Shown here: positions 1 to 6,238 of the stretch, piece after piece
Layout: each line of letters starts with the position of its first letter
How positions within the stretch are numbered: the first letter of the stretch is position 1
Source of the DNA: Planctomycetaceae bacterium
GTDB taxonomy: Bacteria > Planctomycetota > Planctomycetia > Pirellulales > Pirellulaceae
Reading direction: 5' to 3'
Assembly: GCA_005773145.1 (NCBI GenBank)
Contig: SXHS01000295.1
Coordinates: forward strand, 1-11,380
Length of the DNA: 11,380 nucleotides
The notes under the pieces: model-generated
Told to the model about the DNA's origin: nothing
What the model saw: the letters and a program-made list of their open reading frames with translations, nothing else
Database searches by the model: none
Program-made: the position numbers and the translations under genes

Positions 1-1
1 C

Positions 2-250
2 GTCTTGGGTGACTGGGGAAATATGCCACCGGGCGACCCACGTGCCGACCCCAGTGGCGATGGATTTGTTGGTCAGGACGACCTGAATCCCGTGTTGGCC
101 GATTGGGGACAAGGCACGCCGCCTGTGACCCTGGCGGGAAGTAGTTTGTCGGCGGCCGCGGTTCCCGAGCCGTCGTCCATCTTGCTCTTGGCAATGGCGA
201 TTCCCTGTGGCTTGACTCTTTACCGGAGGCGCCAACGGCGGACGGCTTGA
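2..250 (+). CDS. PEP-CTERM protein with dockerin-like repeats, 3' end only
   Basis: This is the C-terminal 82 codons of a surface protein whose start lies left of the window; the frame is open from base 2. Two copies of a short unit ending in V-L-x-D-W-G are visible, the second preceded by a calcium-loop-like D-P-S-G-D-G-F-V-G followed by D-D-L. This is the dockerin-type pattern often found just before the sorting tail in planctomycete PEP-CTERM proteins. The tail is canonical: A-V-P-E-P-S-S, a hydrophobic stretch of about 18 residues, then a basic cluster (YRRRQRR). In the known system an exosortase recognises this tail and the protein is moved to the cell surface. The DNA for A-V-P-E-P-S (158-175) is identical over 18 bases to the same segment of the next PEP-CTERM gene (1393-1410), so the tails may share recent ancestry. 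The biochemical role cannot be told from this fragment. Confidence 0.88.
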   Translation, partial: VLGDWGNMPPGDPRADPSGDGFVGQDDLNPVLADWGQGTPPVTLAGSSLSAAAVPEPSSILLLAMAIPCGLTLYRRRQRRTA

Positions 251-365
251 AATGGATCCCCTGAACTGAATAGCAGTGTCGCCAAACGTGCGAGGGGCAC
301 ATCAAGTTACATGAAGGATAACAGAAATCACAATCCGCGCGAATCAGTCAGGTCAAATCGACGAT

Positions 366-474
366 GGCGTTTCCGGGGGCGACAGCGTAGGTGGCACCTC
401 TGAGTCGAAAGGAGAGTTGCCGAGGCAACGAGGTCTTCCGCCGCCAGGTTAGCCAACGCCGCAACGGCTTTTTT
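366..474 (+). ncRNA. Candidate structured leader RNA with overlapping terminator (riboswitch-like)
   Basis: This lies in the 401-base gap 251-651; I see nothing convincing in 251-365. GGCGTT at 366-371 pairs perfectly with AACGCC at 455-460, closing a domain of about 95 bases. Inside are a CTCT/AGAG stem (398-401 with 413-416) with GAAA in its loop and a GTTGC-CGAG-GCAAC hairpin (416-429); these share base G416, so they would have to adjust or alternate. GCCAGGTTAGCC lies just inside the closing stem. The 3' strand of the closing stem overlaps the left arm of a second hairpin, GCCG-CAA-CGGC (458-468), followed by six T's (469-474). The two structures exclude each other, as in a transcriptional switch. 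Parts recall the c-di-GMP-I (GEMM) aptamer: GGCA, GAAA loop, GGTCT, GCCAGGTT. However, its invariant GGGACGCAAAGCC core is absent, so I do not assign that class. It could simply be a terminator of the upstream gene. Confidence 0.35.
458..474 (+). terminator. Short intrinsic terminator-like hairpin
   Basis: A 4-bp GC stem (GCCG/CGGC) with loop CAA is followed at once by TTTTTT. The stem is short for a stand-alone terminator. It may end transcripts from the upstream PEP-CTERM gene, or it may be the expression platform of the candidate leader RNA whose closing stem it overlaps. Confidence 0.4.
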
Positions 475-498
475 CCGGACGAGATGAAGGAGAGGGAA

Positions 499-639
499 AT
501 GCAAACCGTGAACATCGGGATTTACTTCGACGGCGAGTCGCTGTCGACCCGTGAACACGTATTTGTAATTTGTGATGCACATCAAGCTTTTCGGCCTCAC
601 GGCGAGTGGTTCGTCGGACGGCTGGGGGCGCAGTTATGA
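499..639 (+). CDS. Possible 46-aa leader ORF, unrecognised
   Basis: An ATG at 499 is preceded by AAGGAG at 487-492, six bases upstream, which is a better ribosome binding site than that of the next annotated gene. The frame stops at 639, only 12 bases before the PEP-CTERM start at 652. The predicted peptide starts MQTVNIGIYFDGES and has no signal peptide, no membrane segment and no motif I recognise. An in-frame ATG at 484 is also possible but lacks as good a site. The reverse strand is also open here, so chance openness in GC-rich DNA is a real alternative. If translated, it could couple translation to the PEP-CTERM gene. Confidence 0.2.
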   Translation: MQTVNIGIYFDGESLSTREHVFVICDAHQAFRPHGEWFVGRLGAQL

Positions 640-651
640 AAGGGAATTACG

Positions 652-1473
652 ATGTTACGAGTCAATTTGTGTGTGTCCCTGGTGGCAGTCCTTGCCGTGG
701 CGCTGACTTCCGGACAAGCCAATGCAACCGTTCTCTTCCAGGAGAACTTCAACGTGGACACGGGGGTGGAGTTCTATGCCACGAATCCGGCTAATTACGG
801 TGCGTGGAGTGAAACGCCTCCAACGACCGCGATCCCGTTCAGCAATCCGTCGTGGTCCGTCGTGGGCGGGCGACTCATCGGCGATACGGTGATTGGGGGC
901 GGTTCCTTCCCGAACACCACCACCCGTTTGATTCCGGTCCCCGCAAACGTCGCCGACGGGTCGGTGCCGTTGAGGATCGAGTTTGATGCACAGATCGTTC
1001 AGGGTGGCGGGTACGACCCTCCTGGCGGCAACTTTGGTTCTTACATGGGTGTCCTGACGGGCGACGTAATAACGTCGGTTCACTCAGCTGCCGGTCTCTT
1101 CGGCCCTATCCGCTATAGTGATTGGAACACCTCTGCGATCAGACCTACTTGGTTTGTGGATCCGGGCTTTGTTCCCAACGGGGTGGTGCACTGGAACATG
1201 CTGTTCGAGGAAGACGGCGGCGTGTGGACTGTCACGGCCAAGATCGAGCAAGGCGCAAATATGTTCACGGACACCTGGTCGACATCGATATCCCCGTTCG
1301 TGGGCGGCAACAATCTCAAACTGGGCTTCTATGGCGACGATGGCAGCGGTTTTAGCGCGGTAAGCCTGGCCTACGACAACCTGCTGGTCTCGGCGGTTCC
1401 CGAGCCGTCGAGTCTGACGCTGATCGGAGTGGGCCTGCTGATGTTGGCCGTGAACCGTCGGCGGAGTAGGTAG
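652..1473 (+). CDS. PEP-CTERM sorting domain protein, 273 aa
   Basis: This is an exported surface protein. Residues 1-25 form a Sec signal peptide: a basic start, the hydrophobic run VSLVAVLAVALT, then cleavage near GQANA. The mature part (about 26-245) begins with V-L-F-Q-E-N-F and ends with a strand-rich segment (KLGFYGDDG, then LAYDNLLV). That layout is usual for concanavalin/laminin-G-like jelly-roll domains in PEP-CTERM proteins, though no catalytic residues stand out. The sorting tail has V249-P-E-P252-S, a hydrophobic helix of about 15 residues and a terminal arginine cluster (RRRSR). An exosortase would process it; none is encoded here. The start was chosen because the signal peptide begins there and a weak AAAGGGA lies about eight bases upstream. 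The gene follows another PEP-CTERM gene with a candidate RNA element in between. Its function is unknown, with surface or extracellular-matrix material the usual guess. Confidence 0.9.
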   Translation: MLRVNLCVSLVAVLAVALTSGQANATVLFQENFNVDTGVEFYATNPANYGAWSETPPTTAIPFSNPSWSVVGGRLIGDTVIGGGSFPNTTTRLIPVPANVADGSVPLRIEFDAQIVQGGGYDPPGGNFGSYMGVLTGDVITSVHSAAGLFGPIRYSDWNTSAIRPTWFVDPGFVPNGVVHWNMLFEEDGGVWTVTAKIEQGANMFTDTWSTSISPFVGGNNLKLGFYGDDGSGFSAVSLAYDNLLVSAVPEPSSLTLIGVGLLMLAVNRRRSR

Positions 1474-1487
1474 AACCCTTATTCTGG

Positions 1488-1561
1488 AACCACGAATAAA
1501 CGCAGATAGAAACCAATTGCGCAAGAAAAGGGTCCGTGTTGATCTGGGTGCATCCGTGGTT
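1488..1561 (+). repeat. Imperfect inverted repeat, probable dispersed element
   Basis: The arms 1488-1507 and 1542-1561 are reverse complements at 16 of 20 positions (AACCACGAATAAACGCAGAT against ATCTGGGTGCATCCGTGGTT), separated by 34 bases. It lies between the PEP-CTERM gene and the DUF1559 gene. The wording (AACCACGRAT...CGCAGAT...ATCCGTGGTT) resembles a short palindromic repeat that I recall as scattered between genes in many environmental bacterial genomes. That resemblance is from memory and unchecked. As RNA it would fold into a long hairpin without a T-run, so it could slow decay or weakly terminate transcripts of the upstream gene. Confidence 0.6.
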
Positions 1562-1610
1562 GCTTTCAGTTGACGCACCAGTTCTACAATTTTTTGTCAA
1601 GGGAGTCGAC

Positions 1611-2615
1611 ATGGTTGGTAAGCCTCGTCATGGTTTCACGCTCGTCGAATTGCTGGTGGTGATAGCCATCATTGGCATTTTGATTGCGCTACTATTGCCC
1701 GCAGTTCAAGCGGCGCGAGAGGCGGCCCGCCGCATGCAGTGCAGCAACAATCTCAAGCAGGTCGGCGTGGCGATCCACAACTTTCATGATGCGCAACGGA
1801 GAATTCCGCCGACACGGCAGATTTGCCTTCACGGCACGTGGGCGAACATCCTCTGGCCGTACATGGAGGAAGTGGCGGCCACGGACCAATGGGGGCCGGA
1901 GTTGGCGTACTATTACCAGCCGGCGGCTTCCCGCACGGTTCAAGTGTCCGTCTACTACTGTCCCTCGCGGCGTGGTCCGCCACAGTTGAGCATTGACGGT
2001 GACTCGCGGATCCTGGGCAGAACGCCGCATCTCCCCGGGGCTCTGGCCGACTACGCCGCGGTGGTCGGCGATGGGAAGTGTACTCCTTTGTGTCAGCAAC
2101 TCCCTAACTTGGTTACGCACTGGGATTATCCTGCGGTTGAGGTACCGGGTGCGTTCGCGCATGCCGGGCCGTTTGTCGATAACGGCATCCCGAACAATCA
2201 GAAGGTCTGCCGCGGGAATCTGGGGACTGGCAACTACCTGTTCGATCGAAATGTACTTCCGTTCGGTTTCAAGAAGGTGACCGACGGTCTGTCGAACACG
2301 CTGTTTGTGGGTGAGAAGCATGTGCCTCTCGGGGGATTGGGGCATGGCTGGGCTGGCGATAGCTCGGCCTACAACGCCGACAACCTGGAGGTCAACTCCC
2401 GGTTCGCCGGACCCGGCTACGGCCTGCAGAACCCCGAGTGGAACGCCTTCGACCCTTGGTACAATTACTATTTTGGTAGTTCCCATCCCGGCATCTGCCA
2501 GTTTCTTTTCGGCGACGGGCATGTGGACGCTGTGAGCGCGGAGATCAGCCAGCAGGTCCTCGGCTACCTCGCCACAAAGGCCGGCGGTGAGGTTCTTTCA
2601 GACACAGCCTACTAA
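1611..2615 (+). CDS. DUF1559 domain protein (prepilin-like, H-X9-DG C-terminus), 334 aa
   Basis: This is a member of the large planctomycete DUF1559 family. The N-terminus is a type IV prepilin/pseudopilin signal: basic leader with G8, then F9-T-L-V-E13 and a long hydrophobic helix (LLVVIAIIGILIALLLPAV), followed by AAREAARRMQC and the N-N-L-K-Q segment typical of the family. A prepilin peptidase would cut after G8. Near the end H292-P-G and D302-G303 form the H-X9-DG motif that defines the C-terminal signature. The length is normal. ATG 1611 was chosen over upstream in-frame codons because AAGGGAG sits 5-11 bases before it and the prepilin leader then has the right length; the upstream extension runs through a repeat. 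Its stop overlaps the next start (TAATG), so the lipoprotein is probably translationally coupled. The molecular role of the family is still unclear; it is assumed to form or decorate surface pseudopilus-like structures. Confidence 0.95.
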   Translation: MVGKPRHGFTLVELLVVIAIIGILIALLLPAVQAAREAARRMQCSNNLKQVGVAIHNFHDAQRRIPPTRQICLHGTWANILWPYMEEVAATDQWGPELAYYYQPAASRTVQVSVYYCPSRRGPPQLSIDGDSRILGRTPHLPGALADYAAVVGDGKCTPLCQQLPNLVTHWDYPAVEVPGAFAHAGPFVDNGIPNNQKVCRGNLGTGNYLFDRNVLPFGFKKVTDGLSNTLFVGEKHVPLGGLGHGWAGDSSAYNADNLEVNSRFAGPGYGLQNPEWNAFDPWYNYYFGSSHPGICQFLFGDGHVDAVSAEISQQVLGYLATKAGGEVLSDTAY

Positions 2616-3094
2616 TGGATCGACGAGAAGTGTGGTTCGTGTTGTGGCTCTGCGCGTTCGCGTTCCTTAACGCGGGCTGCAGTGATAGCAATCCGCCGAC
2701 TTATCCTGCCAGCGGCAAGGTCAGCCTGACCGACGGCACGCCCTTGAGCGGTGGGCAAATTGCCTTTCAACTGAAGAACGATCCTGCCGCTGCGACAGCC
2801 CAGGCAAGAATCGCGCCGGATGGGACGTTCCAGTTGGGCACCTACCAGCAGACCGACGGCGCCTTGGAAGGGACGCACGGTGTGCTGGTAATCCCTCCCC
2901 GCGCGCCGCGCACACCCGCCTGGGAGGCCGAGATGCAACAAGGACGTTCGTCCTCTGCTGCAACCTTGCAGATCGACCACCGATATTTCGGGTTCGACAC
3001 TTCCCCCCTGATATTTACCGTGACTTCCGACGCTTCGAAGAACCACTTCGACATTCGGCTGGAGCCGCGCCGATCACAATCTCGGGGAAAATGA
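2615..3094 (+). CDS. Small lipoprotein with transthyretin-like fold, partner of DUF1559
   Basis: This is a predicted 159-aa lipoprotein. Residues 1-21 are a signal sequence (MDRREVWFVLWLCAFAFLNAG) ending in the lipobox L-N-A-G-C22, so Cys22 should be lipidated. The mature part starts with a polar linker, then P-A-S-G-K-V-S-L-T-D-G-T-P-L-S-G-G-Q-I-A-F. This is the signature of carboxypeptidase-regulatory/transthyretin-like beta-sandwich domains; a later A-P-D-G-T-F-Q-L-G strand fits the same fold. Such proteins are very often encoded directly after DUF1559 genes in planctomycetes, and the one-base overlap with the preceding stop supports a shared transcript and joint function. No catalytic site is seen; a binding or scaffolding role at the membrane is likely. 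The C-terminus (RRSQSRGK) is basic and unstructured. Confidence 0.87.
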   Translation: MDRREVWFVLWLCAFAFLNAGCSDSNPPTYPASGKVSLTDGTPLSGGQIAFQLKNDPAAATAQARIAPDGTFQLGTYQQTDGALEGTHGVLVIPPRAPRTPAWEAEMQQGRSSSAATLQIDHRYFGFDTSPLIFTVTSDASKNHFDIRLEPRRSQSRGK

Positions 3095-3155
3095 TAGGAC
3101 ATGGTTCGCCCGGATTGTCGCGCACACCCCCCCTTATATTGACGGAGAGTCTCTG

Positions 3156-4790
3156 ATGCAGAACTTACCCACGCGACGTGATTTTCTGAAAACATCGGCA
3201 CTGGGCGCCCTGGGGGCGGGCGTGGGGCTGGCAGCGACCCCGTCACACGATGCTGCGGCGGATGTCGATGCAAAAAGTGCCCGCCAAAACGCCCCCCATC
3301 GACGGCGGCGCGTGATCTATAGCGACGACGGCGCTGCTTTGTTATACGGCGAGCCGACGCTGAAGAGCTACCTCTCTCGCCGTTTGGATCACGTAGCGGA
3401 CACCCATGTAGATACGGTCTACTTCAACACAGTCATGTGGGACGATCGCTACAGCCATCACCCCAACCCCAAGGTCGGCGAATTCGTGTTGGAGTCAGCG
3501 ACCGCAAATGATGGAGAATGGTTCCACGCCGCCAACCGCTATCGGATGCTGGCTGAAAACGAAGGCAAGGACGTCTTGCAGCTTAGCCTTGAATTCTGCA
3601 AGAGCCACAATATTGAGTTCGTCTGGACATTTCGCATGAACGACATACACGACAGCTTCGAGGTCAAGAGTATGTGTAGGTTCAAGCGGGACAATCCACA
3701 CCTCTTGTTGGGTAAGATCGAGGACAAACAGCAGTTTCCCCCTGCCGGCCAACGCCACTACTGGACCGCGTTGGATTTTGCCCATGAGGCCGTGCGAGAT
3801 CGCCGGCTCGGCGTGATCGAGGATCTTCTGGCCCGATATGACGTTGACGGCATTGATCTGGATTTCATGCGGCACCCGCTGTTCTTCGAGAGCGTGATGC
3901 AGGGCAAGCCCGCTTCGCGGGCCGAGTTGGACATCATGACCGGCCTGGTCCGCAAGGTTCGCCAACTGGTGCTCGACGCGTCGGCCAAGCGGGGGCGGCC
4001 GCTGCTGCTGTCCGTCCGAGTTCCAGAGACAGTCAAATTGTCGAACGATATCGGTTTGGACATCGAGAAGTGGCTGGCAGAGGGGCTCATCGATGTCCTG
4101 GTGGTCGGGGGCGGATACATGCCGCTGACGATGCCGGCGAAGGAACTGATCGATCTGAGCCACAAACACAACGTGCCAGCCTATCCCTGTATAAGCCACT
4201 CGGGCCTGAAACCACCGTACGCTGTCCCCGAGGCATGGCGCGGGTCGGCGTCCAATCTTTTCGCCGACGGCGCCGATGGCGTCCTGGCGTTCAATCTTGA
4301 GTACAGCGTAGAGCGTGGGCGGTTCAAGTTCTACGACATCCTTAAGACGATCGGCGAACCGGCGATATTGGCCGATCTGGACAAGATGTATGGCATCGAC
4401 CGGACGGTAACGGGTGGCTATATGTGTCACGCCGTGCCGCAAGATGGGGCAATGCCTCGTACGTTGGAACTGAACAAGGATGCCGGCCTAATGTCCTTCC
4501 CGATAAGCGATGACGTTGCCGCCGCCGAACGGGCAGGCAAGCTCAAGTCGATCGATCTCCGCGTAGAAATTGGAGGCCTGAACGCGAGCGACAAGGTGGA
4601 TCTGTTCCTCAACGGACAAAAGCTCCAAGACGTTCAGCGAGAAGGTCAGTGGCTGACGTGCAACCCATCAGTTGCCGCGATCAAACATGGTGGCAACCAG
4701 CTCGGGGTGACGATGACCGCCCGCGCCGATGATGCCGCCCAGCCGCCGCAGGTGACGGCCGTGCAACTTTGGGTCCGCTACAAGCGTTGA
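3156..4790 (+). CDS. Tat-exported TIM-barrel glycosidase-like protein, 544 aa
   Basis: A twin-arginine signal opens the protein (T6-R7-R8-D9-F10-L11-K12, then the hydrophobic TSALGALGAGVGLAA), so it is probably exported folded. Residues about 48-440 read as an (alpha/beta)8 barrel related to GHL10/family-10-like glycosyl hydrolases. Visible barrel strands include VDTVYFNTVMWDD, IEFVWTFRMND, the key D231-G-I-D234-L-D236-F-M-R239-H, LLLSVRVPE, IDVLVVGGGY and DGVLAFNLEY. In such barrels the acidic residues after the DGIDLD strand (D234 or D236) are the usual catalytic or substrate-binding candidates. The last 80 or so residues form a separate beta-sandwich-like domain (from LKSIDLRVEIGG to QLWVRYKR). 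The start is supported by GGAGAG at 3144-3149. The gene follows the lipoprotein after 61 bases and may share its transcript. Substrate is unknown; annotation as a hypothetical glycosidase is as far as the sequence goes. Confidence 0.8.
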   Translation: MQNLPTRRDFLKTSALGALGAGVGLAATPSHDAAADVDAKSARQNAPHRRRRVIYSDDGAALLYGEPTLKSYLSRRLDHVADTHVDTVYFNTVMWDDRYSHHPNPKVGEFVLESATANDGEWFHAANRYRMLAENEGKDVLQLSLEFCKSHNIEFVWTFRMNDIHDSFEVKSMCRFKRDNPHLLLGKIEDKQQFPPAGQRHYWTALDFAHEAVRDRRLGVIEDLLARYDVDGIDLDFMRHPLFFESVMQGKPASRAELDIMTGLVRKVRQLVLDASAKRGRPLLLSVRVPETVKLSNDIGLDIEKWLAEGLIDVLVVGGGYMPLTMPAKELIDLSHKHNVPAYPCISHSGLKPPYAVPEAWRGSASNLFADGADGVLAFNLEYSVERGRFKFYDILKTIGEPAILADLDKMYGIDRTVTGGYMCHAVPQDGAMPRTLELNKDAGLMSFPISDDVAAAERAGKLKSIDLRVEIGGLNASDKVDLFLNGQKLQDVQREGQWLTCNPSVAAIKHGGNQLGVTMTARADDAAQPPQVTAVQLWVRYKR

Positions 4791-4865
4791 GGTAGCCATC
4801 GCGACGGATCAATCGCAGAGACACGCCATTGACCCGGGCGGTTTGCAGTCTGAACAGGAAAGGCA

Positions 4866-5030
4866 ATGGCTATGAGAACGAACGCATTGAACCGCAGGAG
4901 ATTTGTCAAAGCGGGTCCTGCCGTAAGTTTCAAACCCTGGAATGAGACCGCGCCAAACAGGCAAGAGTCTTCCCGGCGGTTACGAACCCTCGTTGATACG
5001 TTAAGGAGATTTCATGTCCACGCCAACTGA
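4866..5030 (+). pseudogene. Orphan Tat-signal fragment
   Basis: An ATG at 4866 (or 4872), with AGGAAAGG just upstream, opens a 54-codon frame starting MAMRTNALNRRRFVKAGPAV. The R-R-R-F-V-K-A-G segment is a textbook twin-arginine motif followed by the beginning of a signal-like region. The expected hydrophobic core and mature protein are missing: the reading continues as polar sequence (SFKPWNETAPNRQESSRR) and stops at 5030, inside the next gene in another frame. The next gene cannot be joined to it in frame, since TAA at 5002-5004 blocks its own frame. The simplest reading is the 5' remnant of a deleted gene for a Tat-exported enzyme, whose promoter or translation region may now serve the downstream operon. 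It could still be a translated leader peptide. Confidence 0.5.
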
Positions 5031-6219
5031 CGTTCCCACCCAAACGATTCACGTGATGGAAGTCGTCGCCCCGGCGTTTGCCAAGAAGCTAAAAGACTAC
5101 AGCGTACGGCTGGGGGCCATCGAGAGTGGTTATCCAGTTCTGACGGACTGGCATCCGGTGGTCCCAGACGGCTGGGGCGATTTTCCGTCTATTCCGTTTC
5201 GGCGCAACCTGGTGTATCGGGGCAAAGCCGATACCTGGGCCTACAGTCATCACCAAGCCGTCACCAGGTTCCGCGACAGGTACGTGGCGTCCTGGTCCAA
5301 TGGGTTGCTTCACGAAGACTACCCCGGCCAGGAAGTTCATTACGCCTGGTCGACCGATGGAGTAAATTGGTCGGAACCCGCCGTCGTTGTTGCAACCCCT
5401 CCTGAAAGCAGAGTTATCCGGAGTAACGCAGGACTTTATGCCGATGGCGAGAAGCTGTACTGTTACGTTTGCGTGAAGAAGGACGACGGGACGGATGTTC
5501 CCCCACCAGGAAGGTGTTCGCACCAGAACCAACACATTCGGCTCGATGTCTACGAGACGAGTGATCTGGAGAGCTGGACCCACCACGAAAGCATCTGTCC
5601 CAATGTCTATCTATTCGAGGGTCCCCGACGGACCGCCGCCGGTAAGCTGATGTGTTGTGGCTTCGAGCTGTGCGACCATCGCGGTAGGGTTCTCATCTGG
5701 GACGATGCGTCGCGCCCGGCTGATCCGCCACGGATCGTCGAGATCGCACCCTCGCGTGAAGGAGTAATGCCTCAGCAAGGGACGTGGTACCAGACGGATG
5801 ATGGCCGAATCTGGATGTATCAGCGAGACACGCGGATGTCGGGGTATCTGGCTTTGACGCTCAGCGATGACGAAGGCCAGACGTGGAGCGACTTGCTGCG
5901 CACCAATTTTCCCAACACCTACTCACGAGCCTACGCCGGACGCTTGAGCGATGGCCGATACTACATCGTGGGCAACAACTGCGATCGATTCCTCGATCGC
6001 AGGGCGCTCCAGATCGCGCTGAGCGATGATGGCCGGATGTTCGACCGCCAGTATACGCTTGTCGATGGCACGACGACCCGCCGCATTAACGGTTCCCACA
6101 AAGAGAACGGATACCAGTATCCGAGTTGTTACGTGGACGGCGATCAACTTCTCGTGATCTATTCGGTGAATAAAGAAGACGTCGAGGTCGGCGTCGTCGA
6201 TGTGAGCAGGCTGGACTGA
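5014..6219 (+). CDS. Sialidase/BNR-repeat family beta-propeller protein, 401 aa
   Basis: The protein has the blade pattern of the sialidase superfamily. A canonical Asp-box is at S284-D-D-E-G-Q-T-W291. Degenerate ones are at S113-T-D-G-V-N-W119 and S337-D-D-G-R-M-F343. Each follows a strand ending in Y/A/L as expected for a propeller hairpin. The fold is also found in glycosidases other than sialidases and in lyases, so neuraminic acid as substrate is not shown. No Sec, Tat or lipoprotein signal is visible: the N-terminus is polar (MSTPTDVPTQTIHVMEVVAP). This suggests a cytoplasmic enzyme, unlike most family members. The start is firm: AAGGAG at 5003-5008, five bases from ATG, with an in-frame stop just upstream. 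The MFS permease gene starts 19 bases after its stop, so the pair is very likely an operon in which the permease brings in what this protein acts on (inference). Confidence 0.82.
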   Translation: MSTPTDVPTQTIHVMEVVAPAFAKKLKDYSVRLGAIESGYPVLTDWHPVVPDGWGDFPSIPFRRNLVYRGKADTWAYSHHQAVTRFRDRYVASWSNGLLHEDYPGQEVHYAWSTDGVNWSEPAVVVATPPESRVIRSNAGLYADGEKLYCYVCVKKDDGTDVPPPGRCSHQNQHIRLDVYETSDLESWTHHESICPNVYLFEGPRRTAAGKLMCCGFELCDHRGRVLIWDDASRPADPPRIVEIAPSREGVMPQQGTWYQTDDGRIWMYQRDTRMSGYLALTLSDDEGQTWSDLLRTNFPNTYSRAYAGRLSDGRYYIVGNNCDRFLDRRALQIALSDDGRMFDRQYTLVDGTTTRRINGSHKENGYQYPSCYVDGDQLLVIYSVNKEDVEVGVVDVSRLD

Positions 6220-6238
6220 GTTCTACTGGAGTCGCACT

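Noticed and set aside
258..297. CCCCT/AGGGG pair as a terminator for the first gene
   Set aside because: The loop is about 30 bases and no T-run follows.
366..460. Assignment of the leader RNA to the c-di-GMP-I (GEMM) riboswitch
   Set aside because: Several short pieces agree, but the conserved GGGACGCAAAGCC segment that binds the ligand is absent, so the class cannot be claimed.
1536..1610. Upstream in-frame extension of the DUF1559 gene
   Set aside because: It would put 25 residues, read through an inverted repeat, ahead of a prepilin leader that must be short; the ribosome site is at 1599-1605.
1692..2522. 276-codon open frame on the minus strand
   Set aside because: It lies fully antisense to the well-supported DUF1559 gene and shows no protein family features; it is an effect of high GC.
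3127..3133. Run of seven C's as a phase-variation tract
   Set aside because: It is short, lies outside a coding region and has no promoter spacing around it that I can support.
3495..4442. 315-codon open frame on the minus strand
   Set aside because: It is antisense to the Tat glycosidase-like gene, whose signal, barrel motifs and ribosome site are clear.
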